NCBI RefSeq assembly: GCF_024362785.1
Contig: NZ_CP093301.1
Span: forward strand, 682,001 to 746,000
Reading direction: 5' to 3'
From: Evansella sp. LMS18
Lineage (GTDB): Bacteria > Bacillota > Bacilli > Bacillales > Salisediminibacteriaceae
DNA: 64,000 bases
A program made the translations under genes and the position numbers. Under the pieces are notes generated by a model, which worked only from the letters and a program-made list of their open reading frames with translations, searched no databases and was not told the DNA's origin. Position 1 is the stretch's first letter, and every line of letters starts with the position of its first letter. Positions 29,259 to 38,646 of the stretch are shown in pieces.

Positions 29259-30054
29259 TAATTATCTCCTCTTCTTCCTCCTGGCGTGCTTTTGAATGAT
29301 TCGGCAGAAAAGCGCTTAGTTTTTCCTGCAGGATTTTCGGATTTTGGCCGGACTGCACACCGATAACTCCTTCAACCACAATCTGCTTTACAAAGACTTC
29401 ATCTTCCGTGGAAATTGCCAGTTTGTTTGCGACCGGCAGAAATACTAAATTCGCCAGCAAAGTCCCATACAAAGTTGTTAACAATGCCACAGCCATATTC
29501 GGGCCCAGTGTGGAGGGGTCATTCAGGTTCTGAAGCATAAGGACGAGCCCGACCAATGTACCAATCATCCCCCAGGCAGGAGCATATTCCCCGGCTTTTT
29601 CAATAATATACCGGCCTTTTCTGTGCCTTTCCTCCATCGCAGCTACTTCTGCCATCATAATATCTTTAATTACTTCCGGCTCGATGCCGTCCACTGCAAG
29701 AAGCACGCCTTTTTCAATAAAGGGATCCTTTACATCCTCAATCCCGGCTTCAAGCGCGAGAAGGCCTTCTCTTCTTGCTCTTGTGGAAAGGTCTGAAAAC
29801 GTATCAATCAACTCCTGCAAATCATGCTCCTGGGTCTGGAAAGACTCTTTGAAAACACCTGGAAGCAATTTTAAATCACTGGCTGAAAAGTTTATTAAAA
29901 TGGCTGCAGTGAGCCCTCCGAACACAATCAGGATCGACGCCCACTGGAAAAAGAAAACTAAATTCCCTCCGGCTGTATTTGTTTGTATAGCAAGCAAAAC
30001 CATTGTTAATCCGATTAGTATCCCGACAGGCGTTAACAAATCAATTTTTTTCAT
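29251..30054 (-). CDS. motP: Sodium-type flagellar stator protein MotP
   Basis: 267 residues, four membrane segments (about 5-25, 30-50, 150-170, 180-205) with the large cytoplasmic loop between the second and third that contacts FliG: RHRKGRYIIEKAG precedes the MotA-family signature APAWGMIGTLVGLVLML. It forms the ion channel with MotS. It starts 58 bases after the ccpA stop, without a terminator between, so it is read from the ccpA promoter as in B. subtilis, tying stator synthesis to the carbon regulator's transcript. Confidence 0.94.
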   Translation of the reverse strand: MKKIDLLTPVGILIGLTMVLLAIQTNTAGGNLVFFFQWASILIVFGGLTAAILINFSASDLKLLPGVFKESFQTQEHDLQELIDTFSDLSTRARREGLLALEAGIEDVKDPFIEKGVLLAVDGIEPEVIKDIMMAEVAAMEERHRKGRYIIEKAGEYAPAWGMIGTLVGLVLMLQNLNDPSTLGPNMAVALLTTLYGTLLANLVFLPVANKLAISTEDEVFVKQIVVEGVIGVQSGQNPKILQEKLSAFLPNHSKARQEEEEEIIND

Positions 30055-30112
30055 AATCCTCTCCCTAACCCACTACGCAGTCAATCTCTCTCTTTAGGGG
30101 GAATCCGCGCTG

Positions 30113-31114
30113 TTATTCTTTCGTAGAATTTCTGTATTCTATTCTGTGCGGAAGCAGAACTGCATTTTCCCCAACTTCTTCTTTATTCATATACTTTGTT
30201 AAAAGTCTCATGGAGACAGCTCCAATGTCATACATTGGCTGCACCACAGATGTAAGCGTCGGTCTTACCATGGAAGCAAGACGTGTATTATCAAAGCCAA
30301 TTACTTCTGTGTCTTCAGGAACTTTCAGCCCTGCATCCTGAATACTGTGGATGACACCCAAAGCCATTTCATCTGTTGATGCAAATACAGCTGTTGGCCT
30401 GTTTTCCAGAGCTAACAAGGAATTCATTGCTTCAAGTCCTGAATCATAGGTGTAATCCGCGATAGCCACATAGCTGTCTTTAATGGCCAGTCCCGCTTCT
30501 TCCATCGCACGTTTATATCCTGCAAACTTCATATAACCGTTTATTGGATCTTCCAGCGTTCCTGAAACCATTGCTATATCTGTATGGCCGCGCTGAATGA
30601 ATGAATTTACCGCATCAAATGCAGCCTGTTCATAATCAATATTTACAGATGGAAATTCTTTATCATCATCAACTGTAGCGGAAAGAACAATTGGAACTGG
30701 AGACTTTCTGAATGCCTCTTCGTGCTCCTTTGTAATTTCTCCACCCATAAATACGATGCCATCTACCTGTTTTTCAAGAAGTGTATTCAGCAAGTGAATT
30801 TCTTTTTCTTTATTTTGATCTGAGTTGCTAAGGATAATATTGTATTTATACATGGTTGCGATATCTTCAATACCCCTTGCAAGCTCAGCAAAAAATATGC
30901 TTGAAATATCCGGAATAATAACACCGACAGTCGTTGTCCTCTTGCTGGCAAGTCCCCTCGCTACTGCATTCGGGCGGTAACCAAGACGTTCAATAGCTTC
31001 CAGGACTCTTTTCCTCGTTGTCGGCTTAACATTAGGGTTGCCATTAACAACCCTGGAAACCGTCGCCATAGACACTCCGGCTTCTCTTGCTACGTCATAA
31101 ATCGTGATATTCAT
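30113..31114 (-). CDS. ccpA: Catabolite control protein A
   Basis: 333 residues. LacI-family helix-turn-helix at the N-terminus ([25 protein letters not shown]...), hinge helix ([17 protein letters not shown]) and a periplasmic-binding-protein-like core. With HPr-Ser46-P it binds cre sites and governs carbon catabolite repression and activation. AGGAGG stands upstream of the ATG. Gene order aroA-ccpA-motPS is exactly that of B. subtilis. The space upstream (31115-31479) contains an inverted repeat at 31186-31241 that would lie in the leader if transcription starts further upstream. Confidence 0.97.
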   Translation of the reverse strand: MNITIYDVAREAGVSMATVSRVVNGNPNVKPTTRKRVLEAIERLGYRPNAVARGLASKRTTTVGVIIPDISSIFFAELARGIEDIATMYKYNIILSNSDQNKEKEIHLLNTLLEKQVDGIVFMGGEITKEHEEAFRKSPVPIVLSATVDDDKEFPSVNIDYEQAAFDAVNSFIQRGHTDIAMVSGTLEDPINGYMKFAGYKRAMEEAGLAIKDSYVAIADYTYDSGLEAMNSLLALENRPTAVFASTDEMALGVIHSIQDAGLKVPEDTEVIGFDNTRLASMVRPTLTSVVQPMYDIGAVSMRLLTKYMNKEEVGENAVLLPHRIEYRNSTKE

Positions 31115-31185
31115 TTATAATCCTCCTCAAAACCGTTTCCATATTATGGTTTTCATACTTTCATAATGTAATGATATAATACGAT

Positions 31186-31241
31186 ACTTTAAGGAGGTGC
31201 GCAAATTCTAATAATTATATCGGCGCTCACCTCTTCAAAGT
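31186..31241. repeat. Inverted repeat upstream of ccpA
   Basis: ACTTTAAGGAGGTGCGC at 31186-31202 faces GCGCTCACCTCTTCAAAGT at 31223-31241, a stem with few bulges around a 20-base AT-rich loop. Note that AAGGAGGTG reads as a ribosome site on the plus strand, but no credible frame follows it. Confidence 0.6.
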
Positions 31242-31479
31242 TTAGGAATTATGAAAAAATCAGTCAATTTCCATACCTTTTTCCTTTCCAAAACCAGGGT
31301 GTATATCAGCTGTCTGCACCTGATCGATATTGAGTTACCTATCCTCATTTGTTTGCTGCACTTATACAGTATAATCGTTCCTTCATTTAGATTGACTCAA
31401 ACACCATAATCTTATTCCTTCTTATTCAGGCAGGGATCCTGCCTGCTAAACCCATTCGTTTTTTTACGGCCAAACATTC

Positions 31480-31507
31480 AAAAAGCCTCCGGATATCCGG
31501 AGGCTTT
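31480..31507 (-). terminator. Terminator of aroA
   Basis: On the minus strand AAAGCCTCCGGATATCCGGAGGCTTT, a perfect palindrome followed by TTGAATG; the T run is short (the stem itself ends in TTTTT). Confidence 0.85.
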
Positions 31508-31515
31508 GCCTGATA

Positions 31516-32619
31516 TTATTTTTGTACTGCCACAGCTTCTTTTTCTCTTTCATAAAGCCCTGAAGCAATAAGGTTTGAGACGAATTCACTGAACTGAGGA
31601 ATATCCATTTGTTGTGCAGAGTCAGACAGCGCTACTGCAGGGTCAGGATGAACTTCCGCCATTACTCCGTCAGCACCAATTGCCAGTGCCGCTTTCGCTG
31701 TAGGGAGCAGGAGATCCCTGCGTCCTGTGGAATGTGTTACATCCACCCATACAGGCAAGTGTGTTTCCTGTTTTAAGATCGGAACAGCAGAAATGTCCAA
31801 TGTGTTTCTCGTTGCCTTTTCATACGTACGGATACCCCGCTCACAGAGCATAATGTTTCCATTTCCTCTTGAATGGATATACTCGGCTGCATTGATGAAT
31901 TCTTCAATAGTAGCAGAAAGGCCGCGTTTTAGAAGGACTGGTTTGTCTACGCTTCCCGCTGCTTTCAGAAGCTCGAAATTCTGCATGTTACGTGCACCGA
32001 TCTGGATGACATCCACATACTGCAATGCCATTTCAATATCTTGAGGGCTGACAATTTCACTAATAACTGCCAAATCGTATTTATCGGCTGCCTTCCTTAG
32101 TATCTGGAGCCCTTCTTCCCCAAGCCCCTGGAAATCGTAAGGAGAGGTACGCGGTTTAAAAGCCCCCCCACGGAGAAACTTCACTCCCTCTGCTTTCAGA
32201 GCTTTTGCTACTTCCTCCACTTGCTCGTATCCTTCTACTGAGCAAGGTCCGGCAATAAGGCGCTGTTTTCCATCACCGACTTTTTCATTTTTAATCGGTA
32301 CAACCGTATCTTCCGGATGTCTTTTCCTGGATACAAGCAGTGCCTTACGGTGATCGTCTTCCTGAAGCTCCAGGCTCGCTTTGAATATCTGCTTAAACAG
32401 ATGCTGAAGCGTCGATGTTTCGAACGGTCCCTGATTTTCTTCCGCAATAAGGTCAAGCATTTTACGCTCTCTTACGGGATCAAAACGGTTCAGGCCCTGT
32501 GAGCTCTTCACCCTGCCTATTTCCTTAACTAAGCTCGCTCTCTCGTTAATAAGCTCCATCAATTGAAGATTTACTTTATCCAATTGATTTCTCAACTCTT
32601 CTAATTGTTCGTTACCCAT
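31516..32619 (-). CDS. aroA: Bifunctional chorismate mutase / DAHP synthase
   Basis: 367 residues. N-terminal AroQ-type chorismate mutase (about 1-90, [23 protein letters not shown]) fused to a type I-beta KDO8P-like DAHP synthase (about 110-355: [65 protein letters not shown]). It condenses phosphoenolpyruvate and erythrose 4-phosphate, the first step to aromatic amino acids; in this fusion the mutase domain senses prephenate/chorismate for feedback control (B. subtilis AroA(G)). AGGAG precedes the ATG. Upstream is a 650-bp space with iterated motifs and no T-box. Confidence 0.96.
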   Translation of the reverse strand: MGNEQLEELRNQLDKVNLQLMELINERASLVKEIGRVKSSQGLNRFDPVRERKMLDLIAEENQGPFETSTLQHLFKQIFKASLELQEDDHRKALLVSRKRHPEDTVVPIKNEKVGDGKQRLIAGPCSVEGYEQVEEVAKALKAEGVKFLRGGAFKPRTSPYDFQGLGEEGLQILRKAADKYDLAVISEIVSPQDIEMALQYVDVIQIGARNMQNFELLKAAGSVDKPVLLKRGLSATIEEFINAAEYIHSRGNGNIMLCERGIRTYEKATRNTLDISAVPILKQETHLPVWVDVTHSTGRRDLLLPTAKAALAIGADGVMAEVHPDPAVALSDSAQQMDIPQFSEFVSNLIASGLYEREKEAVAVQK

Positions 32620-32925
32620 AAGAAAACTCCTCCCATTTACATCAGCTCATATTGTATAGCTTGTTGTTTACGGACTATTATATACGATGAAACATATTCT
32701 GTCACGGGGTTTCTTTAACAATTAAACGCTTTTATGCGCTAAAGTATTTATTTATTATTCTGTAAAAGCCTTTCCCACGGGCTTTTGCGGTACAACCTTT
32801 TTTAAAAACTGTTTGAAAATTTTATAAAAATAATTTTTATAAGTTTTATAAAACAAGTGTCCACCTCCCTGATCCACCCTATTAGCGATTGAGGATCCAC
32901 AAGTGCTTTGCTTTCCGTGCAGATC

Positions 32926-33137
32926 GGTTCTTCATTCCGCTATTCGGTTAAAATCCTTACTCTTAAGCTGTTTTTAGGATCCTCGTTCCGCTATTTAACC
33001 ATTTCTCCGTTGAAATCACTAAAATTTCTGCTGATAACGGAACGTGAAACCATCACACCTCCAGAGAAACACCTGTTCATCCATTTAAAGGAATGAGAAA
33101 CCGTATGCACAGCGCTTACGGTTCCTCATTCCCTTAT
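32926..33137. repeat. Cluster of five 19-20 bp motifs in both orientations
   Basis: Motif AATA(G/A)CGGAA(C/T)GAGGAACC-like. Minus-strand copies at about 32927-32946 (AATAGCGGAATGAAGAACC), 32977-32995 (AATAGCGGAACGAGGATCC) and 33118-33136 (AATAAGGGAATGAGGAACC); plus-strand copies at 33036-33054 (GATAACGGAACGTGAAACC) and 33086-33104 (TTAAAGGAATGAGAAACCG). The last two face each other and form a 17-bp imperfect hairpin at 33088-33137. Intergenic between aroA and ytxJ. Confidence 0.75.
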
Positions 33138-33177
33138 TCCACTGTCATCCCCCTGAACTCACCAACTCGAATTAAAA

Positions 33178-33212
33178 AATACAGGCCAAATCCCCCGGAT
33201 CTGGCCTGTATT
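33178..33212 (-). terminator. Terminator of ytxGHJ
   Basis: On the minus strand AATACAGGCCAGATCC ... GGCCTGTATTTTTTAAT: 11-bp stem with T run, 57 bases after the ytxJ stop. Confidence 0.87.
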
Positions 33213-33268
33213 AATATACTGCTTCATATATTCTCCGCCGAGTCAGAACCGGCTTCTTGTTCACACAC

Positions 33269-33601
33269 CTATTTATTCTCCCACGCCTTCGCCAGCTCTT
33301 TTTTCGTTACCTTCCAATGGGAGGCATGCCAGGATACTTTCCCGTCTGAAAACAAGAGTGCCTGGGGAGATTCATGTTTAACATTGTATTTCTCAGCCAC
33401 TTCATTGGAAAGGTCCCTCAGTTCCTGGACGTTCAGGTAATATACAGGAACACTGTCATTTTCTCCAGCGAAATTTTCCGTTTCTTTAAACGCTTCATGG
33501 CTTATAGGACAGGTAGTACTGTTTTTAAGGAGAATCAGTGTTTCCTGCTCTTTCAGCACTTCTTCAAACTGTTGCTCTTCTTCAATTTTAGTTAGGGCCA
33601 T
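33269..33601 (-). CDS. ytxJ: Bacillithiol-system monothiol bacilliredoxin YtxJ
   Basis: 110 residues from ATG 33601 (GGAGGGG 10 bases upstream); coding overlaps the ytxH end by 14 bases. Thioredoxin fold with a single active cysteine in NSTTCPISHEAF, the monothiol TCP(I/V)S motif of YtxJ, and YLNVQELRDLSNEVAEKYNVKHESPQALLF, containing the cis-proline. It probably removes bacillithiol from mixed disulfides (family knowledge). Third gene of the general-stress operon ytxGHJ. Confidence 0.93.
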   Translation of the reverse strand: MALTKIEEEQQFEEVLKEQETLILLKNSTTCPISHEAFKETENFAGENDSVPVYYLNVQELRDLSNEVAEKYNVKHESPQALLFSDGKVSWHASHWKVTKKELAKAWENK

Positions 33602-34127
33602 TTGCCTCTTCCCCTCCTGCATCCTGATTTTCCGGAGATGAAGCGCCGTTCTTCTCATTTCTGGCCTTTTCTTTCTCTTCTACTTCTTTAACCAGCTGCT
33701 CTACAGAACGCTGGAGATCTTCAACTTCTTTCCTTACGGAAGCAGCAATCTCATCGCTGATTCCTTCCATATCATCTGTGAGATAATCGGCAGATTCTGT
33801 GAGCTCCTCCATGTCTTTTCGGACCTTGCCTGCAAGGTCTTTAACCTTTTCCACTAAACTGGAGGACTGTCCTGAAACTGTTTTAGCGATAGTGCTGGTG
33901 CCTTCCTTTGCAGTTACGGCCAGCTGGTTTCCTTTTTCCACTGCCTGGCTGGTCCAGTCTGTCGTTCTGTCCTTTGCTGCCCGCGCCTGTTCGTTAATAT
34001 CGCTGCGAAGCTCTTTACCTGACTTGGGAGCTGTCAGAAGGGCTGCCGCTGCACCTATTGTTCCTCCTACGAACATTCCAATAATAAAATCTTTCGTATT
34101 CATACCGTTGTTATTCTCGCCCATCAC
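33588..34127 (-). CDS. ytxH: General stress protein YtxH
   Basis: 179 residues. Glycine-rich hydrophobic start (KDFIIGMFVGGTIGAAAALLTAPKSGKELR), the YtxH/DUF883-like signature in which TAPKSGKELR is diagnostic, then amphipathic Ala/Glu/Lys-rich helices to the end, like LEA-type proteins. Exact role unknown; made under stress and at the onset of stationary phase in B. subtilis. Longer than B. subtilis YtxH by an acidic C-terminal coiled-coil region. Second gene of ytxGHJ, 20 bases after ytxG. Confidence 0.9.
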   Translation of the reverse strand: MMGENNNGMNTKDFIIGMFVGGTIGAAAALLTAPKSGKELRSDINEQARAAKDRTTDWTSQAVEKGNQLAVTAKEGTSTIAKTVSGQSSSLVEKVKDLAGKVRKDMEELTESADYLTDDMEGISDEIAASVRKEVEDLQRSVEQLVKEVEEKEKARNEKNGASSPENQDAGGEEANGPN

Positions 34128-34147
34128 AATTCCTCCTTGGAAAATAA

Positions 34148-34591
34148 TTATTTTACTTTTGTCTCTTTAGTATCTATATCTGCTTTTTTTGCTTTCCACT
34201 TTCCCCAGAAATCCAGAGCAACATTGCCCCATTTAACAGCCTGCGCCACCTGGTCTGACTGTTCATTCGCTTTTTTGGAAATTGCAGCGGAGACCGTCTT
34301 TAAAGAATGGTTCACATTCTGGACTGTTTCTCCAAGATCATTGGCCGCTGCAAAAACAGAGTTCAACGAATCTGACTTTCGCTGAATATCATCAGCAAGC
34401 AAATTCGTTTTATGTATCAGTTCCTGGGACTCCTTTGTAATTCCATCAACCTGCTGCTGTAGTCCCTCAACAGTAGACGATACATTATCCAATGTTTGCT
34501 TCATGGAGATTAATGTCTTGATCAAATAAAAAACCAATGCCGCGAAAGCAACTGCGATAATTGCTACACTCAAATATAATAGCCACTCCAT
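34148..34591 (-). CDS. ytxG: DUF948 general stress membrane protein YtxG
   Basis: 147 residues from ATG 34591, behind AGGAGG; a GTG at 34603 is closer to, and overlaps, the ribosome site. One N-terminal membrane helix (YLSVAIIAVAFAALVFYLIKTL) then a long amphipathic helix with heptad spacing (LDNVSSTVEGLQQQVDGITKESQELIHKTN...), as in DUF948 proteins. First gene of ytxGHJ. A good sigma-H promoter lies 92 bases upstream; I see no clear sigma-B promoter, although the B. subtilis operon uses both. Confidence 0.88.
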   Translation of the reverse strand: MEWLLYLSVAIIAVAFAALVFYLIKTLISMKQTLDNVSSTVEGLQQQVDGITKESQELIHKTNLLADDIQRKSDSLNSVFAAANDLGETVQNVNHSLKTVSAAISKKANEQSDQVAQAVKWGNVALDFWGKWKAKKADIDTKETKVK

Positions 34592-34682
34592 TAACGAAAG
34601 CACCTCCTGAATTTATTCTATATCTTTTAAACACTCTAAAAAGAGTATTACTGCCTGCAGGTAATTTCATCCCTCATTATCA

Positions 34683-34712
34683 TTATTCTACATTTTTTTC
34701 ACTAAATCCTCC
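34683..34712 (-). promoter_or_regulatory. Sigma-H-type promoter of ytxGHJ
   Basis: On the minus strand GGAGGATTT, 12-base spacer, GTAGAATAA. Every defined position of the consensus RnAGGAwWW-N11/12-RnnGAATww is met. The operon is known to be sigma-H dependent in B. subtilis. Confidence 0.75.
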
Positions 34713-34831
34713 ATTATTGTGTAATTTACCTGTCAGGGACAGCATGCGTTACGCTGGTTTCCTGTAAAAGAAGTGTGTAGAATATAACCATACTTTAATC
34801 ATTATACAATTTACAGGAGGAATAAAAAAAG

Positions 34832-35947
34832 ATGAGAGATCCTCGAATTCAGACACTTGCGAAAAACTTAATCAATTATTCGGTAAACCTTCAAAAAGGA
34901 GAAAAACTGCTCATTGAAAACTTTGGCCTCCAGAAGGAGCTTGTAAGCGCCTTGGTGGAGGAAGCTTATGAAGCAGGTGGTCTTCCTTTCGTTTCCCTGA
35001 AAGAGCATGAAATAAACCGTTCTTTACTCATCGGAGCTGATGAAGAACAGCAGAATCTCACTGCACAATTTGAAGCTCAGGTTATGAAAGAAATGGACGC
35101 ATACATAGGACTCAGAGCTGGTGATAACATAAATGAGCTGTCAGACGTTCCTGATGAAAAAATGAGCCTTCACCAAAAAACTGTAGGTACAAAAGTACAC
35201 AGAGAAATCCGCGTGCCGGAAACTAAATGGGTGGTCCTCCGTTATCCTACCTCTTCTATGGCGCAGCTGGCAAAAATGAGCACAGCAGGTTTTGAAGATT
35301 TCTATTTCAATGTGTGTAATCTCGATTACAGCAAAATGGATAAAGCAATGGACGCTTTAGTGGAACGGATGAATAATACAGACGAAGTAAGAATAACCGG
35401 TGAAGGTACAGACATCAGTTTTTCCATAAAAGATATTCCCGCAATTAAGTGTGCAGGAAGGCTGAACATCCCTGATGGTGAAGTGTATACTGCACCTGTC
35501 AAAGATTCAGTGAACGGGACTATTACTTATAACACTGCTTCACCTTATCAAGGTTTCTCCTTTGAAAATATTAAATTCACATTTGTGAACGGAAAAATTG
35601 TCCAGGCAGAATCAAATAACACAGAGAAAATAAATGCCATACTGGACACAGACGAAGGTGCCCGTTATATCGGAGAATTTGCAATAGGCGTTAATCCATA
35701 CATACTCCACCCAATGCAGGATATTCTTTTCGACGAGAAAATAGACGGAAGTTTCCATTTCACCCCAGGGCAGGCATACGATAATGCTTATAATGGGAAT
35801 GACTCTGCAGTACACTGGGATATAGTGAATATCCAGCGCCCGGAATACGGCGGCGGCAAAATCTATTTTGACGGAGAACTCATCCGGGAAGATGGAAGGT
35901 TTGTTGCAGAAGACCTTAAATCACTAAATCCGGAGAATTTGAAGTAA
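34832..35947 (+). CDS. M29 family aminopeptidase (AmpS/PepS type)
   Basis: 371 residues, somewhat shorter than the 410 of B. subtilis AmpS. Metallo-aminopeptidase that trims N-terminal residues from peptides in the cytosol. Seen: an N-terminal helical domain, then ITGEGTDISFSIKDI, NIPDGEVYTAPVKDSVNGTI (metal-binding Glu region), GEFAIGVNP, and the C-terminal HFTPGQAYDNAYNGNDSAVHWDIV with the His and Asp ligands. AGGAGG precedes the ATG. Single gene; a B6 element follows the stop by six bases. Confidence 0.9.
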   Translation: MRDPRIQTLAKNLINYSVNLQKGEKLLIENFGLQKELVSALVEEAYEAGGLPFVSLKEHEINRSLLIGADEEQQNLTAQFEAQVMKEMDAYIGLRAGDNINELSDVPDEKMSLHQKTVGTKVHREIRVPETKWVVLRYPTSSMAQLAKMSTAGFEDFYFNVCNLDYSKMDKAMDALVERMNNTDEVRITGEGTDISFSIKDIPAIKCAGRLNIPDGEVYTAPVKDSVNGTITYNTASPYQGFSFENIKFTFVNGKIVQAESNNTEKINAILDTDEGARYIGEFAIGVNPYILHPMQDILFDEKIDGSFHFTPGQAYDNAYNGNDSAVHWDIVNIQRPEYGGGKIYFDGELIREDGRFVAEDLKSLNPENLK

Positions 35948-35952
35948 CACAT

Positions 35953-36206
35953 GAATCAATTTCATAAACCTAGATTTTCATCATTAATACGAACATTATC
36001 TTGAAATATAACTTTGCTGTTCGATTTACGCTTCAGACGGACGCGTTCTGCGGGCACGGCTTCAACTAATTTTTGACGGCTGAAGGCCGTCAAAAATGGA
36101 TTTTCAGCTCGCGCTATTCCCGCACGAGTCGCCGTCTTACGCTGCAATCGAAAAGTAAAAAATGTTCGTCTTTATTTTTTAAAAAGTCTCTATATGAAAT
36201 TCATTC
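35953..36206 (-). mobile_element. MITE-like element family B, copy B6 (short form, inverted)
   Basis: 254 bp between direct repeats ACAT (35949-35952 and 36207-36210). The central hairpin is perfect: TTTTTGACGGC-TGAAG-GCCGTCAAAAA. The left target repeat begins two bases after the aminopeptidase stop codon, so this copy inserted immediately behind a gene and now provides the first stem-loop of its 3' end. Confidence 0.88.
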
Positions 36207-36232
36207 ACATCTATAAACTTTCGAAATCCATT

Positions 36233-36270
36233 AAAAAATCCCCGGGGATGATTCCCCGGGGATTTATTTA
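36233..36270. terminator. Bidirectional terminator between the aminopeptidase and murC
   Basis: AAAAAATCCCCGGGG-atgatt-CCCCGGGGATTTATTTA; strong 8-bp GC stem extended by AT pairs, with A and T runs on the two sides. Confidence 0.85.
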
Positions 36271-36306
36271 TCCGGCTGGCTATAATGCCGCCGGGTAATT
36301 ACTTAT

Positions 36307-37611
36307 TCAGTTACTGACTTTCAGTGCTTCGTATGCCCGCTGGAACTTTTGCACATCTCCGGCACCCATGAACAGCAGTACCCCATTTTCATGTTCTGTC
36401 AGCTGGCTGACCGTGTCTTCTGTCAGAAGTTTTGCCCCTGGAATTCGGTCCTGCAGGTCCTGGATTGACAGCTCCCCGCCTTTTTCCCTTGCAGATGAAA
36501 ATATATCACAAAGGTATACATGGTCCGCTGTTTTCAGGCTCTCCGCGAATTCATCGAGGAATGTTTTCGTCCTCGTAAAGGTATGAGGCTGAAATACTGC
36601 CACAACTTCTCTTGAGGAATACTTCTGCTTCGCCGATTCAATCGTTGCCGAGATCTCTGTTGGATGGTGGGCATAATCATCAATAAGAATCTGGGAACCA
36701 AATTCCTTCTCAGTAAAACGCCGTTTTACCCCTTTAAAAGTCTTCAGCTGTGATTGTACTACTTCCACTTCCACCCCTTCATAATGGCAAAGGGCAATGA
36801 CAGAGAGGGAATTAAGGACGTAATGATTTCCGTATCCCGGCACTGTAAACGAAGCGTATAATGAATTACGGACGTAAACGTCAAAATGTGTTCCTTCTTC
36901 ATCAGTGCGGATATTTTTCGCACAGAAGTCATTATCGTCGTTCAGGCCATAATAAACGACGGGAACCTGTGCATTGATTTTCTGAAGATACTCATCATCT
37001 CCGCAAGCGATAATAGCCTTGTTTACCTGCATCGCCATGTCCTGAAAAGCAGCAAATACATCGTTCACATCTTTGAAGTAATCCGGGTGGTCAAAATCAA
37101 CATTGGTCATAATCGCGTAATCCGGTTTGTAATTGAGAAAATGCCGGCGATACTCACAGGCCTCAAAAACAAAGTATTCACTTTCTTCTTCGCCTTTCCC
37201 AGTGCCGTCCCCTATAAGGAAAGATGTAGGTTTTGCTGCCTGAAGCACGTGGGACAGCAAACCTGTCGTAGAAGTTTTTCCGTGGGAGCCAGTAACAGCG
37301 ATACTCGTAAATTGCTGAATGAACTCTCCAAGGAAATTCGGATACGGGTGTACAGGTATGTTAAGTTCGTTTGCCGTCCTGATCTCTTCATTTTCATCGT
37401 TGTAAGCCGCGGAAGCGATAATAGTCTGGCCTTCCTCTATGTTTTCCTTTTGAAACGGAAGCAAAGGAATTCCTTTTTTCTCCAGAGGCTTCTGGGTAAA
37501 AAATTCTTTATCTACATCTGAACCTTGGACACTAAACTTCATGTCGCTCAATATTTGTGCTAATGCGCTCATTCCTGAGCCTTTAATTCCAATAAAATGA
37601 TAAACTGTCAT
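36307..37611 (-). CDS. murC: UDP-N-acetylmuramate--L-alanine ligase
   Basis: 434 residues from ATG 37611 behind GGAGG; frame further upstream unsupported. It adds L-alanine to UDP-MurNAc, using ATP, in the cytosolic stage of wall precursor synthesis. Seen: N-terminal Rossmann [16 protein letters not shown] loop [12 protein letters not shown] (residues 106-117), [10 protein letters not shown], and C-terminal [10 protein letters not shown]. Gene order murC next to sftA and ytxGHJ agrees with B. subtilis. The 297 bases upstream hold nothing I recognise. Confidence 0.96.
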   Translation of the reverse strand: MTVYHFIGIKGSGMSALAQILSDMKFSVQGSDVDKEFFTQKPLEKKGIPLLPFQKENIEEGQTIIASAAYNDENEEIRTANELNIPVHPYPNFLGEFIQQFTSIAVTGSHGKTSTTGLLSHVLQAAKPTSFLIGDGTGKGEEESEYFVFEACEYRRHFLNYKPDYAIMTNVDFDHPDYFKDVNDVFAAFQDMAMQVNKAIIACGDDEYLQKINAQVPVVYYGLNDDNDFCAKNIRTDEEGTHFDVYVRNSLYASFTVPGYGNHYVLNSLSVIALCHYEGVEVEVVQSQLKTFKGVKRRFTEKEFGSQILIDDYAHHPTEISATIESAKQKYSSREVVAVFQPHTFTRTKTFLDEFAESLKTADHVYLCDIFSSAREKGGELSIQDLQDRIPGAKLLTEDTVSQLTEHENGVLLFMGAGDVQKFQRAYEALKVSN

Positions 37612-37908
37612 GTTGAACCTCCACAAATCCATTGGTTCTAAGGACTGCCTTAGCACCAGGCTTTTTTGTACGGGTATCTCTAAAGTATATGCCTAATTAA
37701 TATTAATTGGGAATAGAAATTTCATACTTTCCCATTATAGCAAAAAAGCAAAACGGGAAACAATCAATATAATTATATTACCCCTTATTCCTAAGCTTTG
37801 ATTTTTTCCGTCTGCATCCCTGATTTCCCAGAAGCCAGGCTTATGGAAGAAGATGTTATGGCAATGTCAAAGCAAGTTAATAATAAATCAGGCTGACTAC
37901 TCTTATCT

Positions 37909-38571
37909 TTACCCCTTTTTGTGTCTTAAATAATCAATTCCCGACTCTTTTAAGTATTTTCTTACTCTTCCTTCTTTTCCTGCAGTTTTTATTTCAGATA
38001 AAATATCCGCTACGTCACTATCTGCAACCGCAAAGGGAGGACCAATAATAAAGTTTTTAAATCCTGCCCGGACTATTCTGAGAAAAACTGTATCGCCTTC
38101 CTTAATGCTGAAACTGCTTTTGAGGAAAAACACAGCCTCCCTTTCTCCCCCTGAACTGTCCAGGGCGCCTGAAAATATAATTTCGTCATCTTCAACTGCT
38201 TTAATATGTACAGGCTCCAGCGCCATCAGCATCATAAACCCGCTTAGATCCAGCATTGGCTTGGTTAATTCCTCTTGTTTTTCCCTTACAAATAAGTCAA
38301 ACATCCTCGAACCTGTTACTGTAATGTAATCAAAAGCGAACCAGTGTTCAAAATGCAGGGCTGTATTGTGCTCTAATATATATTCTGCCGGTATGCCGGT
38401 TTTATGGGAGAAAATCTGCTTTGCCCGTACTTTTTCCCGTATATTGGCTTCCTTATCAATATAAGTAAACAATTTCTCGTAAAGTTCCATGAGGGCATTT
38501 TCCATATGTTTTTGTTTTTGCTCTTTTACCGTTTCGAAATCAATAATAAACGAAGCATGCTTTTCGTCCAT
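37909..38571 (-). CDS. Uncharacterised cytosolic protein
   Basis: 220 residues from ATG 38571 (AAAGGAG 8 bases upstream). I do not recognise a named family. A helical N-terminal half contains HFEHWFAFDYITVTGSRMFDLFV, which resembles the FxxWFxFDY stretch of Bacillus proteins related to SEC-C-motif proteins, and a beta-rich second half with EGDTVFLRIVRAGFKNFIIGPPF reads like the 'KGD...RI' segment of the same group; the SEC-C zinc motif itself is absent. No signal peptide or membrane helix. Monocistronic, with repeats B7 and C1 upstream. Confidence 0.75.
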   Translation of the reverse strand: MDEKHASFIIDFETVKEQKQKHMENALMELYEKLFTYIDKEANIREKVRAKQIFSHKTGIPAEYILEHNTALHFEHWFAFDYITVTGSRMFDLFVREKQEELTKPMLDLSGFMMLMALEPVHIKAVEDDEIIFSGALDSSGGEREAVFFLKSSFSIKEGDTVFLRIVRAGFKNFIIGPPFAVADSDVADILSEIKTAGKEGRVRKYLKESGIDYLRHKKG

Positions 38572-38646
38572 ACCGGCACTCCTTTCTCTTATGCTGCAAT
38601 AAGAGTTATCATTCATGTTTACCAGGTTTTCCCCAGATAAATAAAA

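Noticed and set aside
31355-31382. GCACTTATACAGTATAATC upstream of ccpA, looking like a -10 or a piece of family A
   Set aside because: Only about 18 bases match and no -35 is suitably spaced; too short to call.
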